Source: Persicaria tinctoria (taxonomy: Eukaryota > Streptophyta > Magnoliopsida > Caryophyllales > Polygonaceae). From it: a stretch of DNA of 64,000 bases. The translations under genes and the position numbers were made by a program. How positions within the stretch are numbered: the stretch's first letter is position 1; the number at the start of each line of letters is the position of its first letter. Below the pieces are notes generated by a model. It was not told the origin of the DNA, did no database searches, and was given only the letters and a program-made list of their open reading frames with translations. Where the stretch lies: contig JBANSL010000002.1 of the NCBI GenBank assembly GCA_037127255.1, forward strand, positions 9,592,001 through 9,656,000, read 5' to 3'. Below are positions 21,923-33,097 of the stretch, piece by piece.

Positions 21923-23454
21923 GGGAAACTAATTTTTGTGTCCGTTGGTTCAAATATCTTTTGGTTTTGGGGTAAACGATAGCAAAGGAACGAGCACCGA
22001 GTTGAACTCCCCACGAAGATTACAGATCCGCCGTTAGCTGGATATAAACAGGGTGCAACCTGAAGCCGACCCAAAAGCCTGGGATATAGCTGAGCGCGAA
22101 ATGAGATTACCGAACTTAATTTGAAACGGATTGTTTTCAATTTTATGTAGTATGACAATATAGAACGGGATTGTTGAAAAATCCAAACAAAGTAATCTAT
22201 AGATTGCAAATAAAAGTACGGGAGTACAGTTCGATTGAAATCGATCAAGAACCAAGTTATTACACCAATTGAGTTATCAAGTTGCCGATAACAAACTTTA
22301 TTTTGTCCATAATATTTGTTTTGGGATTGTGAATCCAACTTAGTGCATCTCCAAGCCAAAGACAAGTAGCACACCCAACAGCGGCTCATCGAGCAGCAGC
22401 AATAGCAGAAACGAAGTCGACCACGAGGAGTCCCCTTATATGAGCAGCAGCAGTAGCAAAGAGATAAGGGTATTAACCAAAGAAGCCTATAAAGGCTCCT
22501 TATATGAGTATGTAAAGTAGTAACAGGAAGACCACCCCGATCAGCCGGAGCACTCAAAGACAAGGACTCCCGACAATCGTCATGAACCGCTGCCTTTGTG
22601 ATTGGTATGATAAGTGAACAGGCAGAAACAAGCACCCTGCAAGAAGAGACGAAGAGCACCGCCAAAACTAGGCAAACAATATAGTGTATAAAAAGAGGTA
22701 AAATTGGAATGTGATTCCAAATATTTGTATCAATCAAAAACATATTGGAGCTTGTTGTTGGCTCAAACAGGAGTTGAACAAAACCTGTAGAGGATGGGTA
22801 CATCATAACAACAGGTACATAGACGTTCTGATCAAACAGAGGAGAGGAATCTAAAGTTGTAATAGAGGTAAAAGTGGGATTGTGATCCCAAATGTATCTT
22901 GTAGGATAGATTGAGTAAGTATGGTGCTGGTAAGCCATAACAAAGGTCAAGTGGTTAGTCGAGAGAGAGGGCAAACTTACAAAGATGAAAGGTGATCGGC
23001 GACGCGAGGAAACATTAGGGGAGCAAGACAAGAGCAAAGTAGACTGCAGGACGGAGAGAAACGAGCAGGAGGAGGGACCGAGCAACCACCAACGCCACCG
23101 AGAAAGTCGACGGCACCCGCCCGGCCACCACCGGCAAAACCCAACCCTCAAACAAGCCCGAAAGTAGGCACAAAAGATCCTTGAAATGGGCGGTCCATGC
23201 CCAAGCGAGAGCGATTCATAAGGCGGCGCCACCGCTCGAGAGACCCTGCACAGGTGAAATCCGTCATGAACGGGGAGAGAGCGAGTGGGCCAGAATCGAC
23301 GCATCGCAGCAGGTGGTGGAAGGATCAGGCCAGGGCGGGAGGGAGTAGCAGATGGGTTAGCCTTCGGCTTTCGCAGGTGAGCGGGACGGGATCCGGTAGG
23401 GTTTGGTGGTGGCGGCGACTGATCGGCCAATTTGGGAGAGAAAGGGATTTTCAT
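21919..23454 (-). CDS. 511-codon ORF in the ORF1 position of the LINE, no recognised domain
   Basis: The frame is open for 1,536 bases and its TGA overlaps the ORF2 ATG (ATGA). The N-terminus is proline-rich (SPKLADQSPPPPNPTGSRP). The centre has a Tyr/Thr/Pro-rich stretch, and the rest is rich in Cys, Ser, Leu and Tyr with clusters such as YCCCS. I see none of the features usual in plant LINE ORF1: no CCHC zinc knuckle and no DUF4283-like region. The odd amino-acid composition suggests part may be a pyrimidine-rich 5' UTR that is open by chance. It could also be a replaced or unusual ORF1. Function unknown. Confidence 0.35.
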   Translation of the reverse strand: MKIPFSPKLADQSPPPPNPTGSRPAHLRKPKANPSATPSRPGLILPPPAAMRRFWPTRSLPVHDGFHLCRVSRAVAPPYESLSLGHGPPISRIFCAYFRACLRVGFCRWWPGGCRRLSRWRWWLLGPSSCSFLSVLQSTLLLSCSPNVSSRRRSPFIFVSLPSLSTNHLTFVMAYQHHTYSIYPTRYIWDHNPTFTSITTLDSSPLFDQNVYVPVVMMYPSSTGFVQLLFEPTTSSNMFLIDTNIWNHIPILPLFIHYIVCLVLAVLFVSSCRVLVSACSLIIPITKAAVHDDCRESLSLSAPADRGGLPVTTLHTHIRSLYRLLWLIPLSLCYCCCSYKGTPRGRLRFCYCCCSMSRCWVCYLSLAWRCTKLDSQSQNKYYGQNKVCYRQLDNSIGVITWFLIDFNRTVLPYFYLQSIDYFVWIFQQSRSILSYYIKLKTIRFKLSSVISFRAQLYPRLLGRLQVAPCLYPANGGSVIFVGSSTRCSFLCYRLPQNQKIFEPTDTKISFP

Positions 23455-23497
23455 CCGCTAGGGTTTTTTGTAGCTAAAATATTTATCGCTTGTAAAA

Positions 23498-23836
23498 AAA
23501 ATAAAGCTCTATTCTCCAGGATGAGATAGATTAAATTTTTGTGATAAAAGTAATTCTACATCAACAAAAAAAAATACGTGAAAATCATTGCAATCAAAAC
23601 AAAAAAAAAACAAATTGATATGCGGGTCCTACAGTTCCAAATCCTTGTTCCATTCCATCCTTGTGAAGTCACGCGCCACACCATGAGAGTAACCTCTCTT
23701 CTCCTGTGGGACCCACTGCTTTAATTTAAGAAAAAAGGGAAAAATAACTTTTAATCTAGGTCATTCATCCTTCTATGATCAATGGTCCTCAATTGTGCAC
23801 AAGGTACACCCTAAACCTTGTGCACAATATACCCAT

Positions 23837-23867
<31 letters not shown>

Positions 23868-25379
23868 AGGTAAGAATTTGAGAAATCATACTACTTGTAG
23901 TCTGATAACTCAATAAGCCGACGAATCGGCAGACGGATATACTGTCAACAACCAATACACTAAGCAACACACAACAACATAGGTGAAAGAAGAATCCAAA
24001 CAACCCATAAGACCCAATAGCTAGCGGAGGAGTCGAGGAAGATCCAAGGCGAGCCACGAATGCCGAGAACACGGGGGAGTGCGACGACTCACGTTGACTC
24101 ATGCTGATAAATCTATATATATGTTATGCATTTGAAAACCGTAAAATATATAAAAATTTTAGAAATTTTTTTAAAATATTTATTATTTGAGGGACAAGGC
24201 ACGTCCCGTCCCGCAAAAATGACGCGGGACGACCCCAATCCCATCCCGTCCCGTCCCGCGCCCACCCCTAGAATTATGGATCTATTGGTATTCAATGGAC
24301 TGAAAACAAATTTGTGTTTATATAATGCAAAGGGGGGAAGTTAAGGGGCCAGCCCAAAGCCCATCAACTTTGCAAATGTTTGTTGTCCTTGGAAATGAAC
24401 AAAGTAAACTAGGTATAGACCGTTAAAAAAAATTATGTTTAAAAAAAATAAAAAATATATAAAACATTCAAATATTATAATAATTTCATACTTATGATAT
24501 ATTATATAGTTTATTAAAAGACATTAAAAAAATAAAATGATTTGTATTTTTAAATTTTGTAAATGAGTAGATATTACTATCACAATAACACATAGTAGAT
24601 GGTAAGGATGACATGTAGTGATCATAAGTGTGAATCCCTCATTTCTTTATTTAGTTTATTGTAATAATCTAATGTGTATGTAGCTGGGAAATTTTTTTAT
24701 CATAATAATTTTCTCCCACAATTTCCATGCATGTCTACTCTTTTCATTGAGATTCATGGTCCGTTTCGAGATGGTCTCATCGAATACGCATTTCCCTAGA
24801 AATACCTCTTGAAATTTTTGTATATTTTTTCATTGTTTACAGTATTATTTTTCTTTTAAAATTGCTTTAGATAAACCATTATTTAAAAATAGAGGGAATA
24901 ATCTCTTTTTAAAAGTAACATTTCAAAAAGAAACATCTCTTTTTTATCTCATATTGTCCTCTATAATTTGCCAAATTAGTACTCCAATCTCAAATATAAT
25001 ACTGTATAGAGTACTTTTTACTATCAGGCGTATGTTACATAGCTAAAAACTATATAAAATAAATTTTTTATTTTTTAAATAAATTTAATATTTATTACTA
25101 ATAAGTATTATTTTTTTAAAAAAATAATAATATTTAATATAATACTGTATTTAGCTTATACGGAGTATTGAAATAAAGTTACATCTTACATTTTTTAAAC
25201 CATTTTTGCAATTACTGTACATTTCCTAAATGGCAATACAGCATTTCCAAGCCGGTGAAATCTGTCTAGTCACATACATCTCCCCGGCATCTCACCACAC
25301 AACCTGTCTACATCGTTCCCCTTAAAAATAAATAAATATTCCAATATTTATCCTCTCCCACACAAAACCCAAACGACAG
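23498..25379. other. Intergenic region with repeat fragments
   Basis: 23762-23836 is an inverted copy of the GTGCAC-rich repeat end, followed by (TA)n at 23837-23864. About 24190-24269 is a solitary end of a hAT-like element (GTCCCGTCCCGC words ending CCCACCCCTA), like that at 47313-48441 but without its partner end. 24360-25250 is AT-rich with nothing recognisable. The CYP88A promoter lies at the right. No gene is seen. Confidence 0.5.
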
Positions 25380-25386
25380 TATAAAG
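25380..25386 (+). promoter_or_regulatory. TATA box of the CYP88A gene
   Basis: TATAAAG lies 102 bp upstream of the CYP88A ATG, after a run of CCCACAC-type sequence. Spacing fits a leader of about 70 bases. Confidence 0.65.
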
Positions 25387-25481
25387 GCGCCAAATGGAAG
25401 CGCCTGTACACACTACCCACAACACACACTGACGCTCACCTCTCTCTTTCTCCAGTAACTGAAGCTCTTCTACAGTTGCCT

Positions 25482-27572
25482 ATGGCGGTGGAGATAAGCA
25501 CCTTGCTGTGGCCCGCTCTAGCGGTGGTGGCCGTTGTCGAGATTCTCAAGAGACTCAACTCCTTCTACTACGAAGTCCTCAGATTGGGGGAAAAGCGGCA
25601 CAATCTCCCGCCCGGCGATCTCGGATGGCCTTTCATCGGCAACATGTGGACCTTCCTCCGCGCCTTCCGATCCAATCATCCCGAGTCCTTCATGGCCTCC
25701 TTCTTCACCAGGTTCCTTCTTCAAATCTCAATTTCACTACCTATCAATTCAATTCAATTCAATTATCCGCGAATTTCAGGTTGATTAATTGAATTGACAT
25801 ATATGCACTGCAGGTATGGCAAAACGGGGATATACAAGGCGTTCATGTTCGGGAGCCCTAGCGTGATCTGCACCTCCGCCGAGACCTGCAGGAAGGTGCT
25901 CACGGACGACGATAGCTTCAAGCCTGGGTGGCCGTCGTCCACCGAGAGGCTGATCGGAGAGAAATCGTTCGTTTCCATCCCTTACGAGGAGCACAAGCGG
26001 CTCCGGAAGCTGACGGCGGCTCCGATCAACGGCCACGAGGCGCTCTCCAACTACATCCCCTTCATGGAGCAACTCTCCAAGTCTTCGCTCGAGAAATGGT
26101 CTCGAATGGGGGAATTCGAGTTCCTTACCGCCGTTAGAAAACTGACCTTCGAGATCATCATGCACATCTTCTTGAGCTCCGAGAGCGAGAGCGTGATGGA
26201 GGCGCTTGAACGCTACTACACCGATCTCAACTACGGAGTCAGGGCCATGGCGATTAACATCCCAGGGTTTGCGTTTCATCGAGCACTCAAGGTTAGGGTT
26301 TAACTGATTATACCGAAACGCAATTGAAGCGATCGATTTGATCATTTTGATTGATTGAGATTATTTGGTGGTCGATTAATTAATCAGGCCAGGAAGGGGC
26401 TTCTTAAGGTGTTTCAATCGATTGTCGATTCGAGAAGAGCGGAGAAGAAGGAAGATGTTGCTGTCAAAGCAAGAAAGGATATGATGGATGGATTGCTTGA
26501 AGCCGAGGATGAAGACGGTAGGAAATTGACCGATGAAGAGATCATCGATATCATGGTTATGTACTTGAATGCAGGGCATGAATCGTCCGGTCACACCATC
26601 ACCTGGGCCACCATCTTACTCCAAGAACACCCCGAAGTTTTCGAGAAAGCCAAAGTATACACATAATGTCATTGTCAATTGTTCTTGTTTCTTTCAGCTT
26701 GATCATAATCATGGTGTAATGGACTGTAATTTGTGGATTCAGGAAGAGTCGGAGCAAATCGTCAAGAAGAGGCCATCTACACAGAACGGGCTCACATTGA
26801 AAGAAATCCGAGAGATGGAGTACCTCTCTAAGGTAAATCCATCGGCCTTGTTTATCCATTGCCAATTGGTTTTGGGTTGGATATGTCATTAACATTGCAT
26901 TTCACTTTCGTAGGTGGTAGATGAGACGCTAAGGTGGGTGTCGTTCTCCTTGATGGTCTTCCGTGAAGCAAAGAAGGACGTGAATATAAACGGTCAGTGC
27001 GTGTTCCGAATGATCAAGAGGCTTGCTTAATCTGTCGCGATAATGTTTGGCTTTCGTGTTGCAGGCTATACAATTCCAAAGGGATGGAAGGTCTTGGCAT
27101 GGTTCAGAGGCGTTCACTTGGACCCGGAGATCTATCCGGAGCCTCTTGAATTCGACCCTTCGAGATGGGATGTGAGTGGAAGAACACTTACATGCTTTTA
27201 CACTTTACATTATTTCATTTGCAATGTTTGATTGCATTCTGAACCTACATTGTGATACGGTTAATGTACAGAACTTCACCCCGAAAGCCGGAGCTTTCCT
27301 TCCTTTCGGGGCTGGAAGTCGCCTGTGCCCAGGGAACGACCTTGCAAAGCTCGAGATTTCGATCTTTCTTCACTATTTCCTCCTGGGATACAAGTGAGTT
27401 ACTAGCTCACCGGTTGTCCTTCACCTCAAATAGATATGTAATTGAATCGCTGTGTATGTAATCCATGTAATGTCATTGCAGGCTTGACAGGAAGAACCCG
27501 AGTAGCCCCTCGATGTACTTGCCACACAGGAGGCCCAAAGACAACTGCGTGGCGAAGATGTTGAAGGTTTGA
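25482..27572 (+). CDS. KAO: ent-Kaurenoic acid oxidase (cytochrome P450 CYP88A)
   Basis: Eight exons (25482-25711, 25814-26291, 26388-26654, 26743-26832, 26914-26992, 27065-27171, 27272-27393, 27482-27572) join in phase to 487 residues, a normal CYP88A length. All introns are GT-AG. The protein has an N-terminal anchor, the hinge [15 protein letters not shown], the I-helix [10 protein letters not shown], the K-helix ETLR, FDPSRWD and the haem loop [10 protein letters not shown] with Cys436. [18 protein letters not shown] and FMFGSPSVI are typical of this subfamily rather than of brassinosteroid P450s. CYP88A is an ER P450 that makes GA12 from ent-kaurenoic acid in three oxidations, a key step of gibberellin synthesis. 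No breaks are seen. Confidence 0.94.
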
Positions 27573-28082
27573 AGAGTTATTCAAGACTAGTGAGAAATTG
27601 GGGATGATAAAGTTATGCTTTCTAATTAGTCTGAAAAAATAGGCTGTGTTGAATCATTATGTTTTTTATTTCAATATATATAAATCAATGATAACAACTT
27701 ATTAGAATAATTTGCTTTAGACAAAGTCGGTCCAGTTGAACTATTTCATGGCTCAGGTATATTTAGTCACATTTTAGGGTTTTGCACTAAAACATAGCAG
27801 TGATTTTGAGATCCTCGGTGGATAAATGTGTGGTTAAGTTACTATGGGATTAGGAATTTCTGTTGAATTTCAACCAGTTGCTTATATCAGAGGACCAAAA
27901 ATTGTGTGTTTTCGATCAGTGGATAAAACTGTAGGACTGGAGTTTGTCTAGCAAGGCTTGTTTGAAAATGTGTTTTTTCACACAGGGCGATTTGATGCAA
28001 GTGTTGGTAATACTAGTACTCCGTAGATTTTAGCTATTTTCTATAGTGCGTTGTGCGCAGATGTGACAATTTGGTTATCAGT
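27573..28082. other. CYP88A 3' region and spacer
   Basis: This is the probable 3' UTR of the P450 gene followed by non-coding spacer. No gene is seen. Confidence 0.5.
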
Positions 28083-28220
28083 GACGGCCGCTGTGGGAGA
28101 GGGAGACCGAAGAAGAGGTGGGAGGAGGTGATCGGAAAGGACTTGATGGATTTGGGGATATCGGAGGAGCTGACTATTGATAAGAGGCAGTGGAGGAGTG
28201 CTATTAGAACTCGAGAATAG
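28083..28220 (+). pseudogene. C-terminal fragment of a retroposon reverse transcriptase protein
   Basis: The frame reads GRGRPKKRWEEVIGKDLMDL and continues ...EELTIDKRQWRSAIRTRE to a stop. This is the characteristic C-terminus of a common plant non-LTR retroposon protein (R-G-R-P-K-x-x-W-E-E-V, then D-R-x-x-W-R). The roughly 300 bp downstream (to about 28535, with GCAAGAGTGCATACGATAAG and a GTTTATTGTTGTT end) looks like its 3' UTR. The upstream coding part is missing. Confidence 0.6.
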
Positions 28221-28930
28221 TAGAAGGTTCTACGTTTTACTCTTCTTATCTATCTGCCTACGCCATTGTTTTTTTTCGAGTCTCACACACCATACACCAT
28301 ACCATACAGTAGCATATAGTTTCTTTGCGTTTTCCCCCTCTGCATTTCTCACGTAGTAATATTTAGTTTTCAATGTCTTGTTGTGTTGCTTGTATTGTGG
28401 ATATCTCCCTTTGTGTTTCTGCCTGTCTTCTGGGTCATTTAGGAAACATCCTCTCGACCTTGTTGGGGCAAGAGTGCATACGATAAGACCTCTCAAACCC
28501 TCGTCTGACGGGATATAGTGGGTTTATTGTTGTTTTCCACATTGAACCATAAAATGGACTACAAAGTGGATCTGATCTTCGCTGGGTTTTTACTGCATCA
28601 AATTGTTTTTTTTTGTTGGAATTGGTGCAAGTTAAATGAACTGAAATGTGTAGCCTGATTCTTTGACTACAGGGAGCAAATGCCATAACATGATTTGTCC
28701 CTCAAATAATATGTTAAACTTTTCCTATGTCCATATCCTGTAATGACCGTCAGTAGTAGCTACAGGCCCACAAACGTATCCCTTGCATTTTGCTTGATAT
28801 GGTGCAGTAACATATATATGATCGTCAAGTACGTTGTTGAATGGAATGATCGATCTGCACCAGATGGTGACCGCTGCTTGCTACACTTGAGATGGACAGC
28901 TCTGATCCTTTTTTTATCAGGTTTGCTGAG

Positions 28931-29391
28931 CGCACGGTCAATTTCTCGCCAAATACACGGTGACTGCTACAGTTCCGAAAACCGCGAGAATCTGGGCTGT
29001 CACAGTTTCGAAAACCGTGAGGAATAATGTGGCGACAGTTCTGAAAACCGTATCAATTGTCGCTGCCACAACTTCTCAAATTGTAAGAAAATTGTTACAC
29101 CGCCAGAAGAAAAAAAATATAAAAGGTCATCGGGAATTCGCGTGCTACAGTTCTCACGGTTTCCAAAACTGCAGCAGCGGGAAATTGGGCTTCTTTTTAG
29201 GGTTTTTTTTGGGGGGTTTGTTTTGGGCTTTATTTTTTTGGGCTTTTTTTTTTGTTTTGGGCTAAACCCACGATTTTCAACTCCGTGGCCGTGAATTTTT
29301 CTACGGTTTTCAAAACTAAAACCACAATATTTCCCTACGGTTTTCAATTTCGTCACCGCCACCGTGTGATTGGCGAGATTTTGGCCGTGCG
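28931..29391. mobile_element. Inverted-repeat (MITE-like) element with GAAAACCG motifs
   Basis: The left end CGCACGGTCAATTTCTCGCC is matched in inverted order by GGCGAGATTTTGGCCGTGCG at the right, followed inward on both sides by CACGGTG. The interior repeats the phrase (C/G)GAAAACCG about four times in one orientation on the left and CGGTTTTC on the right, so the whole unit can fold back. It is non-coding. No target duplication was recognised. Confidence 0.6.
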
Positions 29392-29486
29392 GATAGTCTC
29401 CCCCTTTTTTATTCTCTTACTGGAGTATATGATTGCCTTCTGCTTAATCTTCTTCTATGATTTTGTCTGTACTTGATTGTGGATTA

Positions 29487-29724
29487 CTCCATCCGTTCGC
29501 GAAAACTTATTATTTTAGACTTTTGATTTTTGTCAGTTTAGAGTTTTTACCCATATATTTTCAAATTTACCCTCATTTATTTAAATTTTGAATTACTTTG
29601 AAAAATGTGATTGTACTTTGCTTTGATATAATTATGACAAAAGTAGGGGCAATTTAGGTAGTTTAAATATTTCTTAAATATTGTGTCGGAAGCTAAAATG
29701 ACAAGTTTTTGCGAACGGAGGGAG
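29487..29724. mobile_element. Stowaway-type MITE
   Basis: Ends CTCCATCCGTTCGCGAAAAC and GTTTTTGCGAACGGAGGGAG are near-perfect inverted repeats of the classic Stowaway form. TA flanks both sides (29485-29486, 29725-29726). The 238-bp AT-rich core is non-coding, as expected for mariner-derived MITEs. Confidence 0.92.
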
Positions 29725-29726
29725 TA

Positions 29727-30198
29727 TGTATGTGTATATGTTTGTGCGTGCGTAGTACTAGGTTTCTATGTTTGACAAATCATCTACCTTTTCGTTTCAC
29801 AATCCGCGACGGAAAGTTGTACAAGAAAGGCTTGTATCTACTCGATCTTCTGTACGTGTGTGTCAACCCAGGGAGGGAAGTAGAGAACTGCACGAGGGGG
29901 TATGTGCCAATCACCAAAGATGGAGAATACGGGTGTCAAAAATCACTCGATTAGGTTATTATTGGGCAACCAAAAAGTTTGATACCGTGCTGAAATGTGA
30001 TGCTTGCTAGCGACGCAACCCACCCCCCTAAAGAGCATCTTCGCCTCTTACCCTTTCGTGATGTGGGAAATGAATATTTTACCAAACACCAGACTGACTT
30101 TTATTATTATATATTTAACACAAATAATCATTGTACCAAACATAAAACATAACCTAAGCATGTTTGACATTCCAAAGATTAATTTAGCTTAAGGTTAA
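29727..30198. other. Spacer without a recognised gene
   Basis: An 81-codon open frame (29709-29954) crosses this area but matches nothing I know. The rest is non-coding. Confidence 0.4.
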
Positions 30199-30869
30199 TG
30201 TTGAATCGAGATTCGAGATAACGAAAGTGATTGAATGTGGAAGCGAGAGATACGAAAACAAGAAACTCAAAACAAACATGCAAGAGCAAGAACAAACACC
30301 AGAGTTTTACGAGGTTCGGCAAAGATATGCCTACGTCCTCGGGGCCTCAAGAACAGGCCGAATCCACTAGGTAATGTTCAACAGAGGGTTACAAACAAGC
30401 AATGCAAAAGTAAACCCTAGATCTAAGCATGTACGAGTTTCAGAGACACAAGAGAAGAAGATCCCTCTGTGTGGGATGACCGGAGTTCGAAGATCTCTTC
30501 GAAACTCCCAAACCCTAGATCTCCAGACGTGAGACAAGCGGCAACCAAAGCCAGGAGCTTAGCCGCGCCACCACCAGGAGATCACCGAGAGCAGCCACCA
30601 CCTACGTCGTCACAATCGCCGGGGAGGAGCCAGGAGAAAGCCCTAGAGACCCTAGAACCCTTTGAGAGCGTTTGAGAGGAGACGGAGGAGAGAGAGAGCT
30701 GAACTGAAAGGATCCAGAAGCTGCTAGCGAGCTTATATAGCTAGGGCTTCGGATCTTCAAGTGGAGCAAAGGTAAAACGCTGCGCTTCATCAACTGGACC
30801 AAAGGCCGCCAAGCTTGTCCAACGACAGAGATCTTATGGGCTTGGGAATGGGCCTAAAGCCCACATCCA
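30199..30869 (-). mobile_element. Solo LTR (Copia-like)
   Basis: The 671-bp segment is TG...CA and contains, on the minus strand, a TATATAAG box (near 30732-30740). Downstream is the phrase GCCGAACCTCGTAAAACTCT, found in U5 regions of plant Copia LTRs. Flanks are GTTAA and GGTAA, a duplication with one mismatch. No primer-binding site or coding sequence adjoins either side, so it looks like a solo LTR left by recombination. Confidence 0.6.
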
Positions 30870-31422
30870 GGTAAGCCTTCTAACTTTATGTCATACATAT
30901 TATACATATATTATATATACTATAGGTTATACATTATCACTCCACAAATATGTACTAGACTCGTTAGAGGATCAAGTCGATCTCGACTCAATACGACTCA
31001 GTCGAGCCTAATCATATATTGTGCATCCATGTATATCCAAGCATATAATATATGTTATATGTATACTCATCATACACTCATACATGTTTACAAGCACATA
31101 ACAATATTACATGTAACACATATGAAAGCAAGACATAGGGAAATAAACATATAACATTACAACAGTTAAAAATATCAAAATTTTAGTCTTTATGGATAGA
31201 TTGAAAGAGAAAATTCTTATTTGACATGACAATGCTTACAGTGTTTTGAAAAACAGTTTTTTTAATAGACAAAGTGTCACATCCCTTTAAATATGTCTAA
31301 TATATAAGTCAGGCACGCCTTAAATAATGATTTCTACGCAGTTGTAGAGGGCAATAGCAATGGGATGCATATATACGATAACTTATGGTTACGAGAGTCG
31401 AGAGGAAACGTATTCTACTGGT
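30870..31422. other. Intergenic AT-rich DNA
   Basis: Repeated ATATAC/CATACAT words, no gene recognised. Confidence 0.4.
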
Positions 31423-31436
31423 TTAAACTAGGAATT

Positions 31437-31620
31437 TTTTTTAATACAAGGAAAGGAATTAAGATGGAGCAATCCTAGCGAAGAAAGCGCCGTCTTAGAA
31501 CGTCCTTCTGGACGAGATCCTCCAACACTGGATCAGCAAGCAGAATATCGTCGGCAGGGATGTTGTAAGCCAGGTGTGCGACCCTATCGGCAACAGTATT
31601 GAATTCCCTGAAAATATGAC
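31437..31620 (-). mobile_element. Very short 5'-truncated LINE insertion
   Basis: Only 184 bp were inserted: a poly(A) tail (T run from 31437) and the last codons of LINE RNase H, read on the minus strand as FREFNTVADRVAHLAYNIPA and on to a stop. The perfect 14-bp duplication TTAAACTAGGAATT flanks it (31423-31436 and 31621-31634), which fixes both boundaries. Confidence 0.9.
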
Positions 31621-31634
31621 TTAAACTAGGAATT

Positions 31635-32540
31635 CAATTAACATGAGACGGGGCTCGTAAAGTACTGGTAAACATTATGTATATAGATTACCTTGTTGCA
31701 GGTGTAAGATTAAAGGGAAGGACAAGGCATTAACAGTCGCCAAGTTGTACGGTACCAATTAAGCAACTCTCACATTGGTGTTTTCACCCACTTCCCTCGT
31801 TTCTTCTTCTTGCAAGGGCAAGCAACAAATTAAGCATGGCATCAACATCACAAGTTACAACATACACAGTAGCAACACCTTATAAATTGACAACCGGATT
31901 GAGATCCAGTTGGACGGGCCCCCGCTTGTGTCAACGGGTCGGCCCAATTGGACGTGGAAGGTGGTTTTGCCTGACGGGCTGACCGGGACAATACCATTGG
32001 GCCGTTAATGTGAGCGATTTAATGGGCTAGGATCTGCCCCCGTTATGGTGGTGTGGGCGGGTTTGACCCGTTGTTGGATTGGCCGGCGAGACAGTGGGAA
32101 AGACCGAAAGATGAGACCTTGGTCGAGACTCGAGAGTTAGAGCATTTCCAATCGCACCTCTAAAATTTTTTAGAGAAAATGAGAAAATTTAAAGAGAATA
32201 TGGTGTTTTTTTGCTCCAACAACTTGTTTATTTTATTTTCTAAAATAGAGAAATGATGAGAGATATGAAAATTTTCTCTATATTTGTAGCAACGGTAAAA
32301 ATTATTTAAACACTCTACATTGAATGTTATCACAAAATTCAATTGAATTCAACTATAGAGAATTGAGGAGTGCAAATAAAATATTATATATTTGTTTCAA
32401 ATAGATAAAAGTAGTAATATTTAAAGCATTTATTAAATATAGAAATACGTAAAATAGATGAAATGTTGGAGTTTGATCACAAATTTTTTTAAAAAATATT
32501 TTTGTATTTTCTTCTATATTTTAGAGATTTTTCTACAAAA
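31635..32540. other. Intergenic region
   Basis: 31890-32130 is GC-richer with GGGCC words but has no open frame of note. 32160-32520 is AT-rich. No gene is recognised. Confidence 0.4.
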
Positions 32541-32550
32541 TTTGTTGCAG

Positions 32551-33087
32551 TTTTTTTTTTTTGATACAAGGCAAGATTCTGGGTGGTGTCAGACCCTACT
32601 GACCCACCACCCAATAGTGTCCTTATGGACGAGAGCAAGAAGCTCTGGATGAGAAGCAATCGACCCATGAACCTGTCGCATGTGAAGATGAGCTGCTTTG
32701 TCCACCACTTGGTTGACTTCCCGAAAACGTGGGTGACAGAAAATGACTCGAATGATTGGAGCAAAAGAAGAGCATCGACGATCACCAAATCAATCTCCCA
32801 ATGACACTTCCAGTTCCCTTTGATTGAGTTGATAACCGAAAGACTATCCCCTTCCACTTCAATCTTCGAGATACCCATCTGTAACGCAGCAAACAGACCC
32901 ATCCGAAGGGCCAACGCTTCCGCCATCAAAGCAGAAACAGAACCCCACAATAAGGCGTTGTAAGCCTGGACACTACCATGGTGGTCTCGAATAACAAAAC
33001 TCGTCGCTGCATCCCCTGTGGATAGTTTCGACCCATCAAAATTGATCTTGAAATATCCCTCCCTGGGTTTCTTCCAACGAAGGTTCT
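32551..33087 (-). mobile_element. 5'-truncated LINE with RNase H remnant
   Basis: A T run (32551-32562) followed by GATACAAGG is the 3' tail of a minus-strand LINE. Upstream, the translation contains FKINFDGSKLSTGDAA, ALMAEALALRMGL and EVEGDSLSVINSIKGNW, the DGS, AEA and EGD blocks of plant LINE RNase H. The reading frame is disrupted after the EGD block. TTTGTTGCAG flanks both sides (32541-32550 and 33088-33097), giving an insert of 537 bp. Confidence 0.88.
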
Positions 33088-33097
33088 TTTGTTGCAG

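Larger units (their letters stand above)
17694..23489 (-). mobile_element. L1-type LINE retrotransposon, near full length
   Basis: On the minus strand the element runs from about 23489 to a poly(A) tail seen as the T run at 17694-17709. CTTGTAAA flanks both proposed ends (17686-17693 and 23490-23497) and is a plausible, short target-site duplication. It contains a 511-codon 5' ORF and an endonuclease-RT-RNase H ORF joined by an ATGA overlap. At about 5.8 kb it is of normal length for a plant LINE, but ORF2 is broken, so it is inactive. Confidence 0.75.

Noticed and set aside
25482..27572. Brassinosteroid P450 (CYP90/CYP85) as an alternative identity
   Set aside because: [19 protein letters not shown] and NAGHESSGH point to CYP88A; exon layout and length also fit ent-kaurenoic acid oxidase.
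29709..29954. 81-codon ORF with an RDGKLYKKGLYL segment
   Set aside because: No family resemblance, no promoter or splice context, and it overlaps the MITE end.
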